Part shown: one piece after another, positions 32,383 to 41,362 of the stretch
How positions within the stretch are numbered: position 1 is the stretch's first letter
Layout of the letters: every line of letters begins with the position of its first letter
Assembly (NCBI GenBank): GCA_040397785.1
Contig: JBBAVI010000001.1
Span: forward strand, 77,985-141,984
DNA from: M3007 sp040397785
GTDB taxonomy: Bacteria; Bacteroidota; Bacteroidia; Chitinophagales; Saprospiraceae
Length of the DNA stretch: 64,000 nucleotides
Direction: 5' to 3'
The notes under the pieces: generated by a model
Database searches by the model: none
Seen by the model: only the letters and a program-made list of their open reading frames with translations
What the model was told of the DNA's origin: nothing
Translations under genes and position numbers: made by a program

Positions 32383-34671
32383 TTATGCGATGTTTTGTGC
32401 GTCCATTTGTGTGAGGACCGAACCGCCATAGCGTTCGCCGAGTCCACGCAAAAACGCAATCGTTGCGGCATCCTGTTGTTTAATGGCCATGCGCGCATTG
32501 AATACGCCGATTACCCGATCCACGTAAGGCAATAATTCCTGGGCGTCCGAATTTTGATTGAGCGCCGCAGCTTCCAACAGAATAAAATCGTAATGTCCTT
32601 TTAAGGCGGTTAAAAACTGTACAAACGGTTCATGCTCCAGCAATTCGGAAGGCGAACTGTGCATGCCGGTATTGCCAATCACATCCACAAAATGATCTTC
32701 CGGATCCATGTGCCCTTTTTCCTTTTGTTGAAACACTTCTGCCAACCCATATTCCCGGATCAACTGGTTGAGCAGGGCGCTATTGGGGCTGGCCTGTACA
32801 GAATAGGCTTCCGGCAACGGCATTTTAAAATTCGTGTCGAGCATCAACACTTTTTTATTGTTGGCAGCCAAGCTGTAAGCCAACGCATGCATGATAAACG
32901 TTTTGCCTTCTTTATTTTTAGGGCTGGTAATCAGGAACACCCGCTGGTTCGATTGCAACACCTGGGTTCTGATTTTGCGCACATTATCCCGGAAACTACT
33001 GAAAGCGGGCGCGGTAATTTTTCCGGCAAAAACCTGGTTAAAATCGAGGCCCTTTACCGGAATGGTGCAAACTGTACCCAAAAAAGCCAAATCCGTGGTA
33101 TGTTTTTTAAAAGAATCGATGGATTGGATGGTATTGTCTAAATAGGCCAACAAAAACAACAGAATGCAGGTAAGCGAACCCGAAACAATGGCGGCAAAAG
33201 CACTGATCATGATTTGGCGCGTGGGTTCGGGATGCTCGGGCAATTGCGCATTTTCTACAATAGACAACGGATTGACGGCATTTTCGAGGTTCATTTTTGC
33301 CTTGATAAACTCGGCGTCGGCTTCTTCAAATTCTTTCCGCGCCCGTTCTTCATCCGATTCTAATTTGGAGGAAATTTCATCGCTGGCGGCCATCGAACTC
33401 AGTTTGTTTTTGAGCGACCAGATTTCCTGGCTCAGTCGGCTCGAACTTTCGGAGGCTTCGATACGATCCATATCAATCGACACCTTTTCTTTATACAGGT
33501 CCTCCCTGGTTCTTTTCGAATCTTCCGGGCGTTGTTTTCCAAGCACTTTTGCTGAGCTTTGAACAGTCTTTTCCAGTTCTGATTTTGCTTCGGCCAGTTC
33601 GGTTTCTACATCTTCATCTTTGCCGCTCGTTTCGATGCTGCGTTTGGTGAGTTCGCGCACCCGTTGAAACTGTTCGTCGGTGCTGTTTTTTTCCAAAACC
33701 CGGCCCTGGGTGACGTCGACATCGCGTTTTTTGCCGTCATTCATGTATTTATCTAATTTTTCTACCGATTCGGCCGCCGAACGTTTGCGGGCTGATGCGC
33801 GTTGCTGGTCAATTTCCAATTTGGCAATTTGAGTGATCAACTCCTCACTTTGTTTGCCCAACGCAGGCAGTCCTTTTTGTTTCAGGTACATAAACCGGAG
33901 GTCGGTAATAGAATCCACCAACTGTTTTTTATCTTCCGACAAGCGCGAAAACGCCTCCACCGATTTGCGTTTTTCCCGCACCGAAAGGTTGTGGTAATAG
34001 CACATAAAGCGGGTGGAGTAGGTATTGGCCATAAACCGCGACAAGGCCGGGTTTTCGGTGGTCAATTCGATGGATAAATAATCGGTGGTGCCTTTGCGTT
34101 TGATGGAAAGGCAGGCGCTCAAGGCATCGTGGTCATACCCATATGCGCGCGATACGCGGTCGAGTAAAAAATCAAGATCCGGGCTAAAAGAAGGGTCCGT
34201 AAGGCTGTCGAGGTTGATTTTGCTAATTTCTTTGCGCAGCGCATCCGATTTTGTGGTAAAATCGTCTGGTGTAAGTCCAACCAATGCCGGATTGCCTTGC
34301 CGAAAAGCCTTTTCTGGCCCGCTTGGACTGGCCGAAAGATCGTGTTTCAGCATTTCTAACCCCAAAATTTTGAGGGTAGAGCGCGACTGGGTAAATTCAA
34401 TCAGGTTAGAGAAAGCGTTATCTACCTGATACTGTTGCACAAACGCATCGGAGTTATCGGAATTGATCCCTTTATAGTTCACAATACCGGTTGCCATGAT
34501 GACGGTCGCCTTGTATTGTTTCGGTTTTCGGCCAATAAACAGGTAAGTAGCGGCTGCAGTTGCCAGCATTACGGAAAGAATCAGCCATTTACGGCGCGCA
34601 AGAATGCGTATCAGGTAAGCAATATCCATAACAGAATCGTCGTATTCAGTGAGGGGTGTAGGATTAAACAA
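32383..34671 (-). CDS. Wzc-like chain-length determinant with divergent BY-kinase domain
   Basis: 762 residues. First a Wzz domain: membrane helix at about residues 30-50 (KWLILSVMLATAAATYLFIG), a long periplasmic coiled coil (about 230-470), and a second helix (IMISAFAAIVSGSLTCILLFLL). The C-terminal 190 residues resemble a bacterial tyrosine kinase: 'VFLITSPKNKEGKTFIMHALAYSLA' (Walker A, GKT kept) and 'KKVLMLDTNF' (Walker A' region). The Walker B strand reads 'FILLEAAALNQNS' with Glu where Asp is expected. No C-terminal tyrosine cluster is present (it ends LTQMDAQNIA). So kinase activity is uncertain. It leads the minus-strand exopolysaccharide operon; a start at ATG 34629 is an alternative. 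Confidence 0.82.
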   Translation of the reverse strand: MFNPTPLTEYDDSVMDIAYLIRILARRKWLILSVMLATAAATYLFIGRKPKQYKATVIMATGIVNYKGINSDNSDAFVQQYQVDNAFSNLIEFTQSRSTLKILGLEMLKHDLSASPSGPEKAFRQGNPALVGLTPDDFTTKSDALRKEISKINLDSLTDPSFSPDLDFLLDRVSRAYGYDHDALSACLSIKRKGTTDYLSIELTTENPALSRFMANTYSTRFMCYYHNLSVREKRKSVEAFSRLSEDKKQLVDSITDLRFMYLKQKGLPALGKQSEELITQIAKLEIDQQRASARKRSAAESVEKLDKYMNDGKKRDVDVTQGRVLEKNSTDEQFQRVRELTKRSIETSGKDEDVETELAEAKSELEKTVQSSAKVLGKQRPEDSKRTREDLYKEKVSIDMDRIEASESSSRLSQEIWSLKNKLSSMAASDEISSKLESDEERARKEFEEADAEFIKAKMNLENAVNPLSIVENAQLPEHPEPTRQIMISAFAAIVSGSLTCILLFLLAYLDNTIQSIDSFKKHTTDLAFLGTVCTIPVKGLDFNQVFAGKITAPAFSSFRDNVRKIRTQVLQSNQRVFLITSPKNKEGKTFIMHALAYSLAANNKKVLMLDTNFKMPLPEAYSVQASPNSALLNQLIREYGLAEVFQQKEKGHMDPEDHFVDVIGNTGMHSSPSELLEHEPFVQFLTALKGHYDFILLEAAALNQNSDAQELLPYVDRVIGVFNARMAIKQQDAATIAFLRGLGERYGGSVLTQMDAQNIA

Positions 34672-34841
34672 AGCAATTGCGTCCGGTTGAACAACAACCG
34701 ACGCGTAAATCGTTAAGAAAGTGTGGAAGTATTGCTTCCGGTTGCCCGGAGTCGTGCAGACGGTTTTTGGAAACAGCCTGGAAAAGCAATAGATGGATTA
34801 AAAGTATAAAAAACAGGCACACACTAAGTAAAAATCTAAGA

Positions 34842-34849
34842 CAAAGATA
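34842..34849 (-). promoter_or_regulatory. Candidate promoter of the exopolysaccharide operon
   Basis: TATCTTTG on the minus strand, an exact TAnnTTTG match, about 170 bp before the Wzc-like start. It lies in the 400-bp gap between that operon and the tail-specific protease. No -33 element at the right distance. The long leader could carry regulation, but I see no named riboswitch. Confidence 0.4.
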
Positions 34850-35019
34850 ATACCAATCTGCGAGTTGACTTGGTTTGGGTGGGGATTTTTACAAAACAAA
34901 CCCAGCATAAAAAACCGCAGCACCGTAACAGAACCTCCAATGGAGCCTATTTTAGGGCGATTTGTAGAAAAATGCTTTCCCACATGCACAAAGGCCCCGA
35001 ACTTTCGTTTTCTTTATTC

Positions 35020-35050
35020 TTTGCGCTCAACTGAAATCCACTTATATTTG
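35020..35050 (+). promoter_or_regulatory. Full Bacteroidota promoter of the tail-specific protease gene
   Basis: TTTG (35020-35023), 19-bp gap, TATATTTG (35043-35050): a complete match to the -33/-7 consensus with ideal spacing, the best in the window. Expected start of transcription is near 35057, giving a leader of about 75 bp to the ATG at 35131. Confidence 0.65.
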
Positions 35051-35130
35051 TTCATTAAAATTCATACCCTGTGATGTTGAATTTGAAGCGCGTGCTGCGC
35101 ACATTTGACTTTGAAAAATTTATAACGGAC

Positions 35131-37263
35131 ATGAAATTGAAATCGTCCCTCGTGCTGTTCTCATTTATTGGAATAGCGGGCATCGCTTTTTTAGTAAACC
35201 GTACACAACCGGTCAATACCGACCCCAATCCGCAAAAAGAAGCAGCCCTGATGCAGGCGTTGCTCCAGGGATTGGCCAACCTGCATTTTCAACCCAAGGC
35301 CATCGATGATCAGTTTTCGAAAGAGGTGTACAACCTTTATTTGAAAGACATCGACAATGGCAAACGTTTTTATAATAAAGCAGACATTGATCAGCTCAAA
35401 GGCTTTGAAACCAAGCTCGACGATCAGGCCAATGCTGGCACATTCGAGTTTTTCAACCGCTCAGTGGAGTTGATGGACAAATCCTTAGTTAAAACACAGG
35501 GCTGGTACCGTGAACTGCTCACCGCGCCTATGGATTACAGCAAAAATGAAATGCTGGAATCGGATACTAAAAAATTAGAGTGGGCCAAAGACGATGCGGA
35601 ATTGCGCAGCCGTTGGGAAAAATGGATGAAATACGAGGTTTTGAGCCGGGTAACCGACGAACAAACCAAGCAAGACAAAGCGGATTTTACCGGCGAAAAG
35701 AAAACCTTTGAGCAATTAGAAACCGAACAGCGCGCGAAAGTGCTTGATACCTATGATAAATGGTACAAGCGCATGCAAAAGGCTACCCGTGCCGACCGAA
35801 TGGAATTGTACCTCAATTCGATCACCAATGTATTTGACCCGCATACCGGTTATTTTTCGCCAAAAGACAAGGAAAATTTTGATATTCAAATGTCGGGCAA
35901 ACTCGAAGGCATCGGTGCGCGCCTGCAAAGCGATGGTGAAAAAACCAGTGTAACTGAAATTGTTACGGGCGGACCAGCGTGGAAACAAGGTGCTTTAGAA
36001 GTAAAAGACGTGATTGTAAAAGTTGCACAGGGCGAAGGCGAGGCGATTGATGTAATGGGCTGGGAAATAGACGATGTGGTATCCAAAATTCGTGGCCCGA
36101 AAGGCACCGTGGTAACCCTAACCGTTCAGAGAACAGATGGCACCGAAAAAACCATCAAAATCACCCGCGATGTGGTGCTGATGGAAGAAGGTTTTGCCAA
36201 ATCACTCCTGCTGAAAGGCAGTGAAACCGAGCAGGATAAAATCGGGTATATTTATTTGCCGAAGTTTTATGCTGATTTCACACCGCAGGGCGCTACCTCT
36301 TGCGCTGCGGATGTAGCAAAAGAAATTGAAAAACTGAAAAGCGAAAAAGTAAAAGGCATCATCCTCGATTTGCGTGGCAACGGGGGTGGTTCTTTGCGCG
36401 ATGTGGTGCAAATGTCGGGTTTATTTATCGAAGAAGGCCCGATCGTACAAGTGAAAAACCGCTCTAAAACGCCCGATATTATGCGCGACAACGACAGCCG
36501 TGTGCAATGGGGCGGTCCTTTGGTGGTGATGGTCAATGGTTTTAGCGCTTCGGCTTCTGAAATTTTGGCTGCTGCCATGCAGGATTACCACCGCGCTGTG
36601 ATTGTGGGCTCTACCAGCACCTATGGCAAAGGCACGGTGCAACGCTTTTTGGATTTAGACAATGCGACCCGCGACGAATCGGTGAAACCGCTGGGCGATA
36701 TGAAACTGACCATCCAGAAATTTTACCGTATTACGGGCAAAACCACCCAATTGGATGGCGTTACCCCGGATATTGTGTTGCCTGATTTTTACAATTTTGT
36801 AGAGCTGGGTGAAAAAGAAAACGATTATCCGCTTGAGTCAACGACCATTCCTGCGGTTCCTTACAACCAAAATGCGTATCAGATTGCCGATTTGGGCAAA
36901 TTGAAATCGGCCAGTGCAACACGGGTAGAGGCCAACGAAACCTTTAAAAAGGTAAATGAAAACGCCATGCGGTTGCGCAAGCAAAAGGACCAGACGGTTT
37001 ATCCGTTAGAGGGCAACAAATACCGCATGTGGAACAAAAAACAGGATGAGGAAGCCGATCGCTATGACAACCTGTTCAAGCCGATTGATGGTTTTGTGCT
37101 GGAAAACTTGAGCGCCGATTTGCCTCAAATTCAGGCCGATACATCCCGCGCTGCTCGCAATGAAGGCTGGATGAAAGATAAAAAGAAAGACATTCAACTG
37201 CACGAAACGTTTAAGATCATGCAGGATATGATTCGGATGGATGCCGTGGCTGGAAAGCAGTAG
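35131..37263 (+). CDS. Carboxy-terminal processing peptidase (Prc/Tsp, S41)
   Basis: 710 residues from ATG 35131 (MKLKSSLVLFSFIGIAGIAFL, signal sequence or anchor); ATG 35074 would add 19 residues. Domain order: N-terminal helical region, PDZ (about 215-310: 'EGIGARLQSDGEKTSVTEIVTGGPAWKQGAL'), the S41 protease core with 'GIILDLRGNGGGSLRDVVQMSGLF' and 'VNGFSASASEILAAAMQDYHRAVIVGSTSTYGKGTVQ' (Ser/Lys dyad), and a C-terminal DUF3340-type tail. It degrades periplasmic proteins from their C-termini, controlling envelope protein turnover. Isolated gene with a strong promoter and terminator. Confidence 0.93.
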   Translation: MKLKSSLVLFSFIGIAGIAFLVNRTQPVNTDPNPQKEAALMQALLQGLANLHFQPKAIDDQFSKEVYNLYLKDIDNGKRFYNKADIDQLKGFETKLDDQANAGTFEFFNRSVELMDKSLVKTQGWYRELLTAPMDYSKNEMLESDTKKLEWAKDDAELRSRWEKWMKYEVLSRVTDEQTKQDKADFTGEKKTFEQLETEQRAKVLDTYDKWYKRMQKATRADRMELYLNSITNVFDPHTGYFSPKDKENFDIQMSGKLEGIGARLQSDGEKTSVTEIVTGGPAWKQGALEVKDVIVKVAQGEGEAIDVMGWEIDDVVSKIRGPKGTVVTLTVQRTDGTEKTIKITRDVVLMEEGFAKSLLLKGSETEQDKIGYIYLPKFYADFTPQGATSCAADVAKEIEKLKSEKVKGIILDLRGNGGGSLRDVVQMSGLFIEEGPIVQVKNRSKTPDIMRDNDSRVQWGGPLVVMVNGFSASASEILAAAMQDYHRAVIVGSTSTYGKGTVQRFLDLDNATRDESVKPLGDMKLTIQKFYRITGKTTQLDGVTPDIVLPDFYNFVELGEKENDYPLESTTIPAVPYNQNAYQIADLGKLKSASATRVEANETFKKVNENAMRLRKQKDQTVYPLEGNKYRMWNKKQDEEADRYDNLFKPIDGFVLENLSADLPQIQADTSRAARNEGWMKDKKKDIQLHETFKIMQDMIRMDAVAGKQ

Positions 37264-37283
37264 AAATTAAGATTTTTAATTTT

Positions 37284-37329
37284 AAAAAGAGGCTGTCTCA
37301 AAAGGGAAACTTTTGAGGCGGCCTCTTTT
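37284..37329 (+). terminator. Terminator after the tail-specific protease
   Basis: Long hairpin: AAAAAGAGGC (37284-37293) with GCCTCTTTT (37321-37329), inner CTCAAAAG (37297-37304) with CTTTTGAG (37310-37317), loop GGAAA, ending in TTTT. It marks the right edge of host-like sequence before the AT-rich restriction island. Confidence 0.8.
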
Positions 37330-37365
37330 CATTTTTATATTGAAGCGCCTAAAAAAACCTATTTT

Positions 37366-37402
37366 GATACTTATAGTCCGTAGACTTATTTACATCTATA
37401 CT
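37366..37402 (+). promoter_or_regulatory. Controller-protein operator (C-box) and promoter
   Basis: Upstream of the controller gene: ACTTATAGTCCGT (37369-37381) followed by AGACTTATTTAC. Known C-boxes have the form GACTnnnAGTC in two tandem copies; the first copy here fits except for its first base and the second is degenerate. The 13-base run is the same as I recall from the C.Esp1396I operator. A TATACT -10-like box (37397-37402) follows, about 27 bp before the ATG, leaving a very short leader, as in other controller genes. Confidence 0.55.
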
Positions 37403-37428
37403 TCAATTTTGCACCAAAATTAAATTTG

Positions 37429-37665
37429 ATGCGCGTAATTTATACAGTTGAGGAACAAAATACTCTTAAGCAATTAGGAAATAGGATTCGTGATCTTCGA
37501 ATAGAAATTGATTTATCTCAAGAAAAACTGGCTTTTGCTTGCGACTTGGACAGAACATATATTGGGTCTGTCGAAAGAGGCGAACGAAATATATCCATTC
37601 TAAATATTGTAAAAATATCAAACGCCTTAGGCGTTAACCCTCAAGAATTATTATCAGGACTATAA
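37429..37665 (+). CDS. Restriction-modification controller protein (Xre-type HTH)
   Basis: 78 residues, a single helix-turn-helix domain. The key stretch is 'QEKLAFACDLDRTYIGSVERGERNISILNI' (31-60), which matches C proteins, where the DRTYIxxxERxxRN segment reads the operator. It likely binds the C-box upstream as a dimer, first activating and then limiting its own gene and the nuclease, so that methylation comes first after entry into a new cell. Its stop overlaps the endonuclease start (TAATG), coupling the two. AT-rich codons. Confidence 0.85.
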   Translation: MRVIYTVEEQNTLKQLGNRIRDLRIEIDLSQEKLAFACDLDRTYIGSVERGERNISILNIVKISNALGVNPQELLSGL

Positions 37666-38783
37666 TGAATGAGCTCTTTAAAATACCGCCAAGGACTATT
37701 TCTCAATTAACAACACCTGAGAAACTAACCGAATATTTCTCTGAACTTATTGGTCGATCTTTTCCACTTACAGGTAAAACTCGTACTGATGGTTCAAATT
37801 TAAGAAAATTGATCGCTTCTATATTGTTCCAAAACACATTTCCAGAATTGGCACAAACTGAACAATATGAAATCCTTCCACCCAAAAGAAAAGGTGTACC
37901 TAAGATATTAAGCCATTTAATTGACACATATCTTATTACCAGTGGAGAGTCTTATAACCTACAAGTTTGGAATCGAATTCCTGGAAGTAATTCGTTGTTG
38001 GTAAAGTATGAAAATGGCGAAAGTTTACGGTGTATTGATGTTAGGTTTGTATTGGTAAAAATTGATATCAAATTAGAAAAAATCACTTCAGTTCTTATCA
38101 TGACTCCTGATTATATAGAAAAAAAATTTGGTGTATTTGGAAAGCCAACAATTAAACATCAATTATTAATTTCAAGGAAAGTTCGTAAATCGATTATCGA
38201 AAGTCCCGACAAGATATTTTCACTTCCTGATTCAAAAAAGATTGCATACTATATTCGTCATGACTACCAATCTCCCGATTCTGGATTGGTTTCGGAACCG
38301 ACAATTGATAATTTATTTTCAATAGCATTAATTTTGAGTCTTGTCGCTAAAGATCTCATCGGATATAAACTCGATTCTGGTCCAACTAAAAATCGAGGTC
38401 AGGCGTTAGAGCGAAAAGTGAGTGAGCTATTAGGATATAAAATTCTTGAGAATGACTTATTACATGGTGCATTTCCAGATATCAAAAACCAGTTACTTGA
38501 AGTAAAAGTTCAAGATACCCAAACCGTTGATTTAGGCAGGTTTTCGCCAGCGCAGGCAGAGCCAATATCTAGCACACATAATTTTACTACATTTGACGTT
38601 CGTTATTTAATTGCACTAACTAACCCAAAAACTGAAATCATAGAAGGCCTTATTTTATCTCCAGGGGAAAGACTTGGGGAGATTTTTTCATATGTAAGCG
38701 CTGAAAGTTTTAAGTGCCAGAGATCTATTAAAATGCAGTTTTTTGATAAATATCATGGCAAAGCAGTTTTTAATCCAGATTAA
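37665..38783 (+). CDS. Type II restriction endonuclease, PD-(D/E)XK type
   Basis: 372 residues. The catalytic core is seen as 'GAFPDIKNQLLEVKVQD' (268-284): Asp272, then Glu279 and Lys281 as PD-x6-EVK. A preceding helix supplies 'GQALERKVSELLGYK' (245-259). The other 240 residues match no family I can name and should include the DNA-recognition part. It is coupled to the controller gene, and its target should equal that of the convergent methyltransferase. The recognition sequence cannot be read from the protein. The C-terminus (FNPD) is encoded in a palindrome shared with the methyltransferase gene. Confidence 0.72.
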   Translation: MNELFKIPPRTISQLTTPEKLTEYFSELIGRSFPLTGKTRTDGSNLRKLIASILFQNTFPELAQTEQYEILPPKRKGVPKILSHLIDTYLITSGESYNLQVWNRIPGSNSLLVKYENGESLRCIDVRFVLVKIDIKLEKITSVLIMTPDYIEKKFGVFGKPTIKHQLLISRKVRKSIIESPDKIFSLPDSKKIAYYIRHDYQSPDSGLVSEPTIDNLFSIALILSLVAKDLIGYKLDSGPTKNRGQALERKVSELLGYKILENDLLHGAFPDIKNQLLEVKVQDTQTVDLGRFSPAQAEPISSTHNFTTFDVRYLIALTNPKTEIIEGLILSPGERLGEIFSYVSAESFKCQRSIKMQFFDKYHGKAVFNPD

Positions 38784-38789
38784 AAACTG
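38764..38789. terminator. Palindrome holding both convergent stop codons
   Basis: CAGTTTTTAATC (38764-38775) and GATTAAAAACTG (38778-38789) are perfect 12-bp arms with only CA between. The stops of the endonuclease (38781-38783) and methyltransferase (38770-38772) both lie inside, so the proteins end in near-identical tails (VFNPD, VFNLD). It probably ends transcription from both sides. Confidence 0.7.
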
Positions 38790-40479
38790 GTTCAATATTG
38801 AAACATTTTGCAACCTTTATTTCTAACTCTTTTTCCAGTATTGATATTTGATCAAGATTTTCAGTGAAATTCAACTGCTTTACCAATGAAATTACCTCAA
38901 TAGCTGCTTTTGAGGAATATTCTGGCAAAGGATATCTCTCTACATATTGAGTAATATATCTTCTTCGTCCTGAGTAAAGTTTATTATTAAAAACTAAATC
39001 ATGATACTTTGTCATCAATTTTGAATTTGCAATTCCCTGAATAAATAATAATTTATCAATATCGTCTTTCTTTTCAGCAGAAATCCAGTAACAATTCCCA
39101 TTTACAATTTTGCCCGATGTATCAAAGAAAAATCGTGGTTTTAAGCTTATATCCGGGAAAACAAGCTTTGGAAAAACCCATTGATCAGGCTTATGTGAAA
39201 CCCAAAGTTCATACCATTTTCGACCTGATTCTATTAAATATTTCCTTGCCTTTAATACTTCTTCGTGCTTTAGAAAATAGCGTTTTGCAATTGGGTACTT
39301 TTCAATATCAACCGTTTCCTTATGCCCGTTTTTAGCAACGTGAGGATATAGTACTTTTAGTTTAATATTTTCCACTGTGCCCCAGGCCCCAATATTTTCT
39401 TGGGAAACTAGTTCTTTTAATATCTCATCCTCCGGCTTGTCAACACCAAGATCATCCCATTTATCGCTTATGAAAACTTTATCAGCTGTCGATTTTATAC
39501 CAACTTTTACTTTGAAAAAATCTCCAACCTTGTATTTTGAGGCTAAATCAATCTTAGAAACCCAACTAGCCTCTTCTGTTGAAAGAATCTCCCATGGACT
39601 TGATGAGCCAACTTCGTATATTAAGGTTCCAGATGATTTTTTGTAACGCTTTTGGTCTGTTGAAAAATATCCCGATATTGGACTTGATAGTACCTCAAAT
39701 ACGTCATCAACTTTAGTTAACGGCCCGCGATATCCGTTTAACTCTTCATAAACTTTAATAAAATTAGATTTTGAAGTTTTGGGGATGCGACATTTCCTTC
39801 CAATAAAAATCGCTGGTAATACTGCAGCATCAAAAATCTTAGTATCACCCAGATCTATTAGTTCTAGTATTTCAAAGTTTTCAGACAAATATTTTCGAAT
39901 AGCCTCACCACTCTTAGTTGATAAATAACGATTTGAGGTTATAACGCCTAGTAATCCCCCAACTTTCAAACTTTCTGTCATTGCAATTAAAAAAGGGTGG
40001 TATAGATCAACCCTACCTTTCAGATTAAACTTGTTAGCAAGTGCTTGTGCCTTTTCGGTGCCAAGAATCTGGGTTCTGACGTACGGTGGATTAGCAATTA
40101 CAATATCGAATAGTCCATTCAATCGCGACTTTTCAGTGTTGATAAAATTTAATACAGTCTGTTTGTTAGTAACATCTATCGCATTCAGAAAATCACCATG
40201 GAATAGTTCAAAATTACTAATGTCAAATTTTTGCAACCGCTTTTTGGCAAAATTTAGATACGAGTCATCAGAATCGTAACCAGTTAACTTAAATTCTGAT
40301 TTCTTGTCCGAAAGCTTATCGCCAATTGCTAATAATAACTCTCCATGACCACAGGCAGGATCAAGTATGCTTTTATGATGAATCGTTGCGTATTTTAAGA
40401 TAAGGTTGGCAAGATAACTTGCAAGCGGTTTCGGTGTAAACGTTGCACCTGTACTCTTAATTTGTGCTTTTGTTGCCAT
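38770..40479 (-). CDS. Type II N6-adenine DNA methyltransferase (Eco57I/TaqI-like)
   Basis: 569 residues from ATG 40479 (MATKAQIKST); ATG 40488 is an alternative. Motif order is gamma-class: 'ATFTPKPLASYLANLI' (X), 'ILDPACGHGELLLAIGD' (I, SAM binding, 38-54), then 'FDIVIANPPYVRTQ' (IV, NPPY at 130-133) and 'VGGLLGVITSNRYL'. The second half (about 280-569) is a TaqI-like target-recognition region. It should protect the sites cut by the convergent nuclease. A TAACTTTG box lies 19 bp upstream of the ATG, so it can be transcribed on its own. AT-rich compared with both flanks. Confidence 0.88.
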   Translation of the reverse strand: MATKAQIKSTGATFTPKPLASYLANLILKYATIHHKSILDPACGHGELLLAIGDKLSDKKSEFKLTGYDSDDSYLNFAKKRLQKFDISNFELFHGDFLNAIDVTNKQTVLNFINTEKSRLNGLFDIVIANPPYVRTQILGTEKAQALANKFNLKGRVDLYHPFLIAMTESLKVGGLLGVITSNRYLSTKSGEAIRKYLSENFEILELIDLGDTKIFDAAVLPAIFIGRKCRIPKTSKSNFIKVYEELNGYRGPLTKVDDVFEVLSSPISGYFSTDQKRYKKSSGTLIYEVGSSSPWEILSTEEASWVSKIDLASKYKVGDFFKVKVGIKSTADKVFISDKWDDLGVDKPEDEILKELVSQENIGAWGTVENIKLKVLYPHVAKNGHKETVDIEKYPIAKRYFLKHEEVLKARKYLIESGRKWYELWVSHKPDQWVFPKLVFPDISLKPRFFFDTSGKIVNGNCYWISAEKKDDIDKLLFIQGIANSKLMTKYHDLVFNNKLYSGRRRYITQYVERYPLPEYSSKAAIEVISLVKQLNFTENLDQISILEKELEIKVAKCFNIEPVFNLD

Positions 40480-40497
40480 AGGTCTCATGTGAAAAAG

Positions 40498-40505
40498 CAA
40501 AGTTA
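40498..40505 (-). promoter_or_regulatory. -7 box for the methyltransferase gene
   Basis: TAACTTTG on the minus strand, exact TAnnTTTG match, leading directly to the ATG choices at 40488 and 40479. No operator-like C-box was found on this side. Confidence 0.45.
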
Positions 40506-40541
40506 TTACTTTTTACATAAAACGATATGTTTTAAAATGGA

Positions 40542-41219
40542 TTATTTATCCATCAAACGCAATCCCTCTCGACGGGTTAAAGGAGCCAACGGTGTTGCAG
40601 CAATAAATGCCCGAACCGCCTCCGGATTGGTGCGGGAATATTGTCTCAAGGCCCAACCGGCCCCTTTTTGAATAAAAAACTCCTTGGATCCAGCCAGGCG
40701 TCGGATATACTCGAACAGTAGCGCCGAATCGGTATCATTTTTATACGAAAGTTGAAAAATAATGCTCACCCGTTGCAGCCACATATGGTCCGAATCCATC
40801 CAGCGTTCGGTAATGGGTTTCATTTGTTCGGGAAACCGTTTGAAGTGTATCCCCACCAATTTGGCGATCCAATCGACCGTATCCCACCAGGAACGGGTAC
40901 AAATCAGGGTTTCGAGCAGTTGTATGGCCTGTGCGTCGTGTTTCTTAATCGTTTTTTCAACACATTGCAAGGCAAAATAGTGCATTTCACGGTGATCATC
41001 TTCAAAACACAAGTGCGTGAGGGCAGGAAGGTCGGCAGGCGCGGGCAAGCCATTTTCCTCAAATATTTGTTTGGAAATGGCCACCCAATGCGGCGCTTTC
41101 AGGCCAAAGAATTCAAATTGATGGCGCATATAAGCCATTTGTCCTTGCGCAATCGAAGGGTCGCCCGCCGCCCGAAAACGCGCTGCAACCAAAGTATAAT
41201 AGGATTGAGGATCCAGCAT
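40542..41219 (-). CDS. AlkD-like DNA alkylation repair protein
   Basis: 225 residues composed of HEAT-like helical pairs. The family's conserved features are 'YMRHQFEFFGLKAPHWVAISKQIF', 'REMHYFALQCVEKTIKK', 'TRSWWDTVDWIAKLVGIHFK' (the Trp and Asp of the binding cleft), 'WLQRVSIIFQLSYK' and 'EFFIQKGAGWALRQYSRTNPEAVRAFIA'. AlkD-type glycosylases remove bulky or cationic alkylated purines without base flipping. It is host-like in composition and marks the far edge of the AT-rich restriction island. Confidence 0.9.
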   Translation of the reverse strand: MLDPQSYYTLVAARFRAAGDPSIAQGQMAYMRHQFEFFGLKAPHWVAISKQIFEENGLPAPADLPALTHLCFEDDHREMHYFALQCVEKTIKKHDAQAIQLLETLICTRSWWDTVDWIAKLVGIHFKRFPEQMKPITERWMDSDHMWLQRVSIIFQLSYKNDTDSALLFEYIRRLAGSKEFFIQKGAGWALRQYSRTNPEAVRAFIAATPLAPLTRREGLRLMDK

Positions 41220-41362
41220 GCCCCTGTTTTTTGTGTCGAAAGGTACAAAGAGGCCTCCAAAACCTTGTATCCATCGAAAGGAAAGCCGCGCTTAAAACTA
41301 AATTGCTCGAAAAGCCGTTCCTTTGCAGTCCAATCCAACTTACGTGAACACATCTTTTTGAT

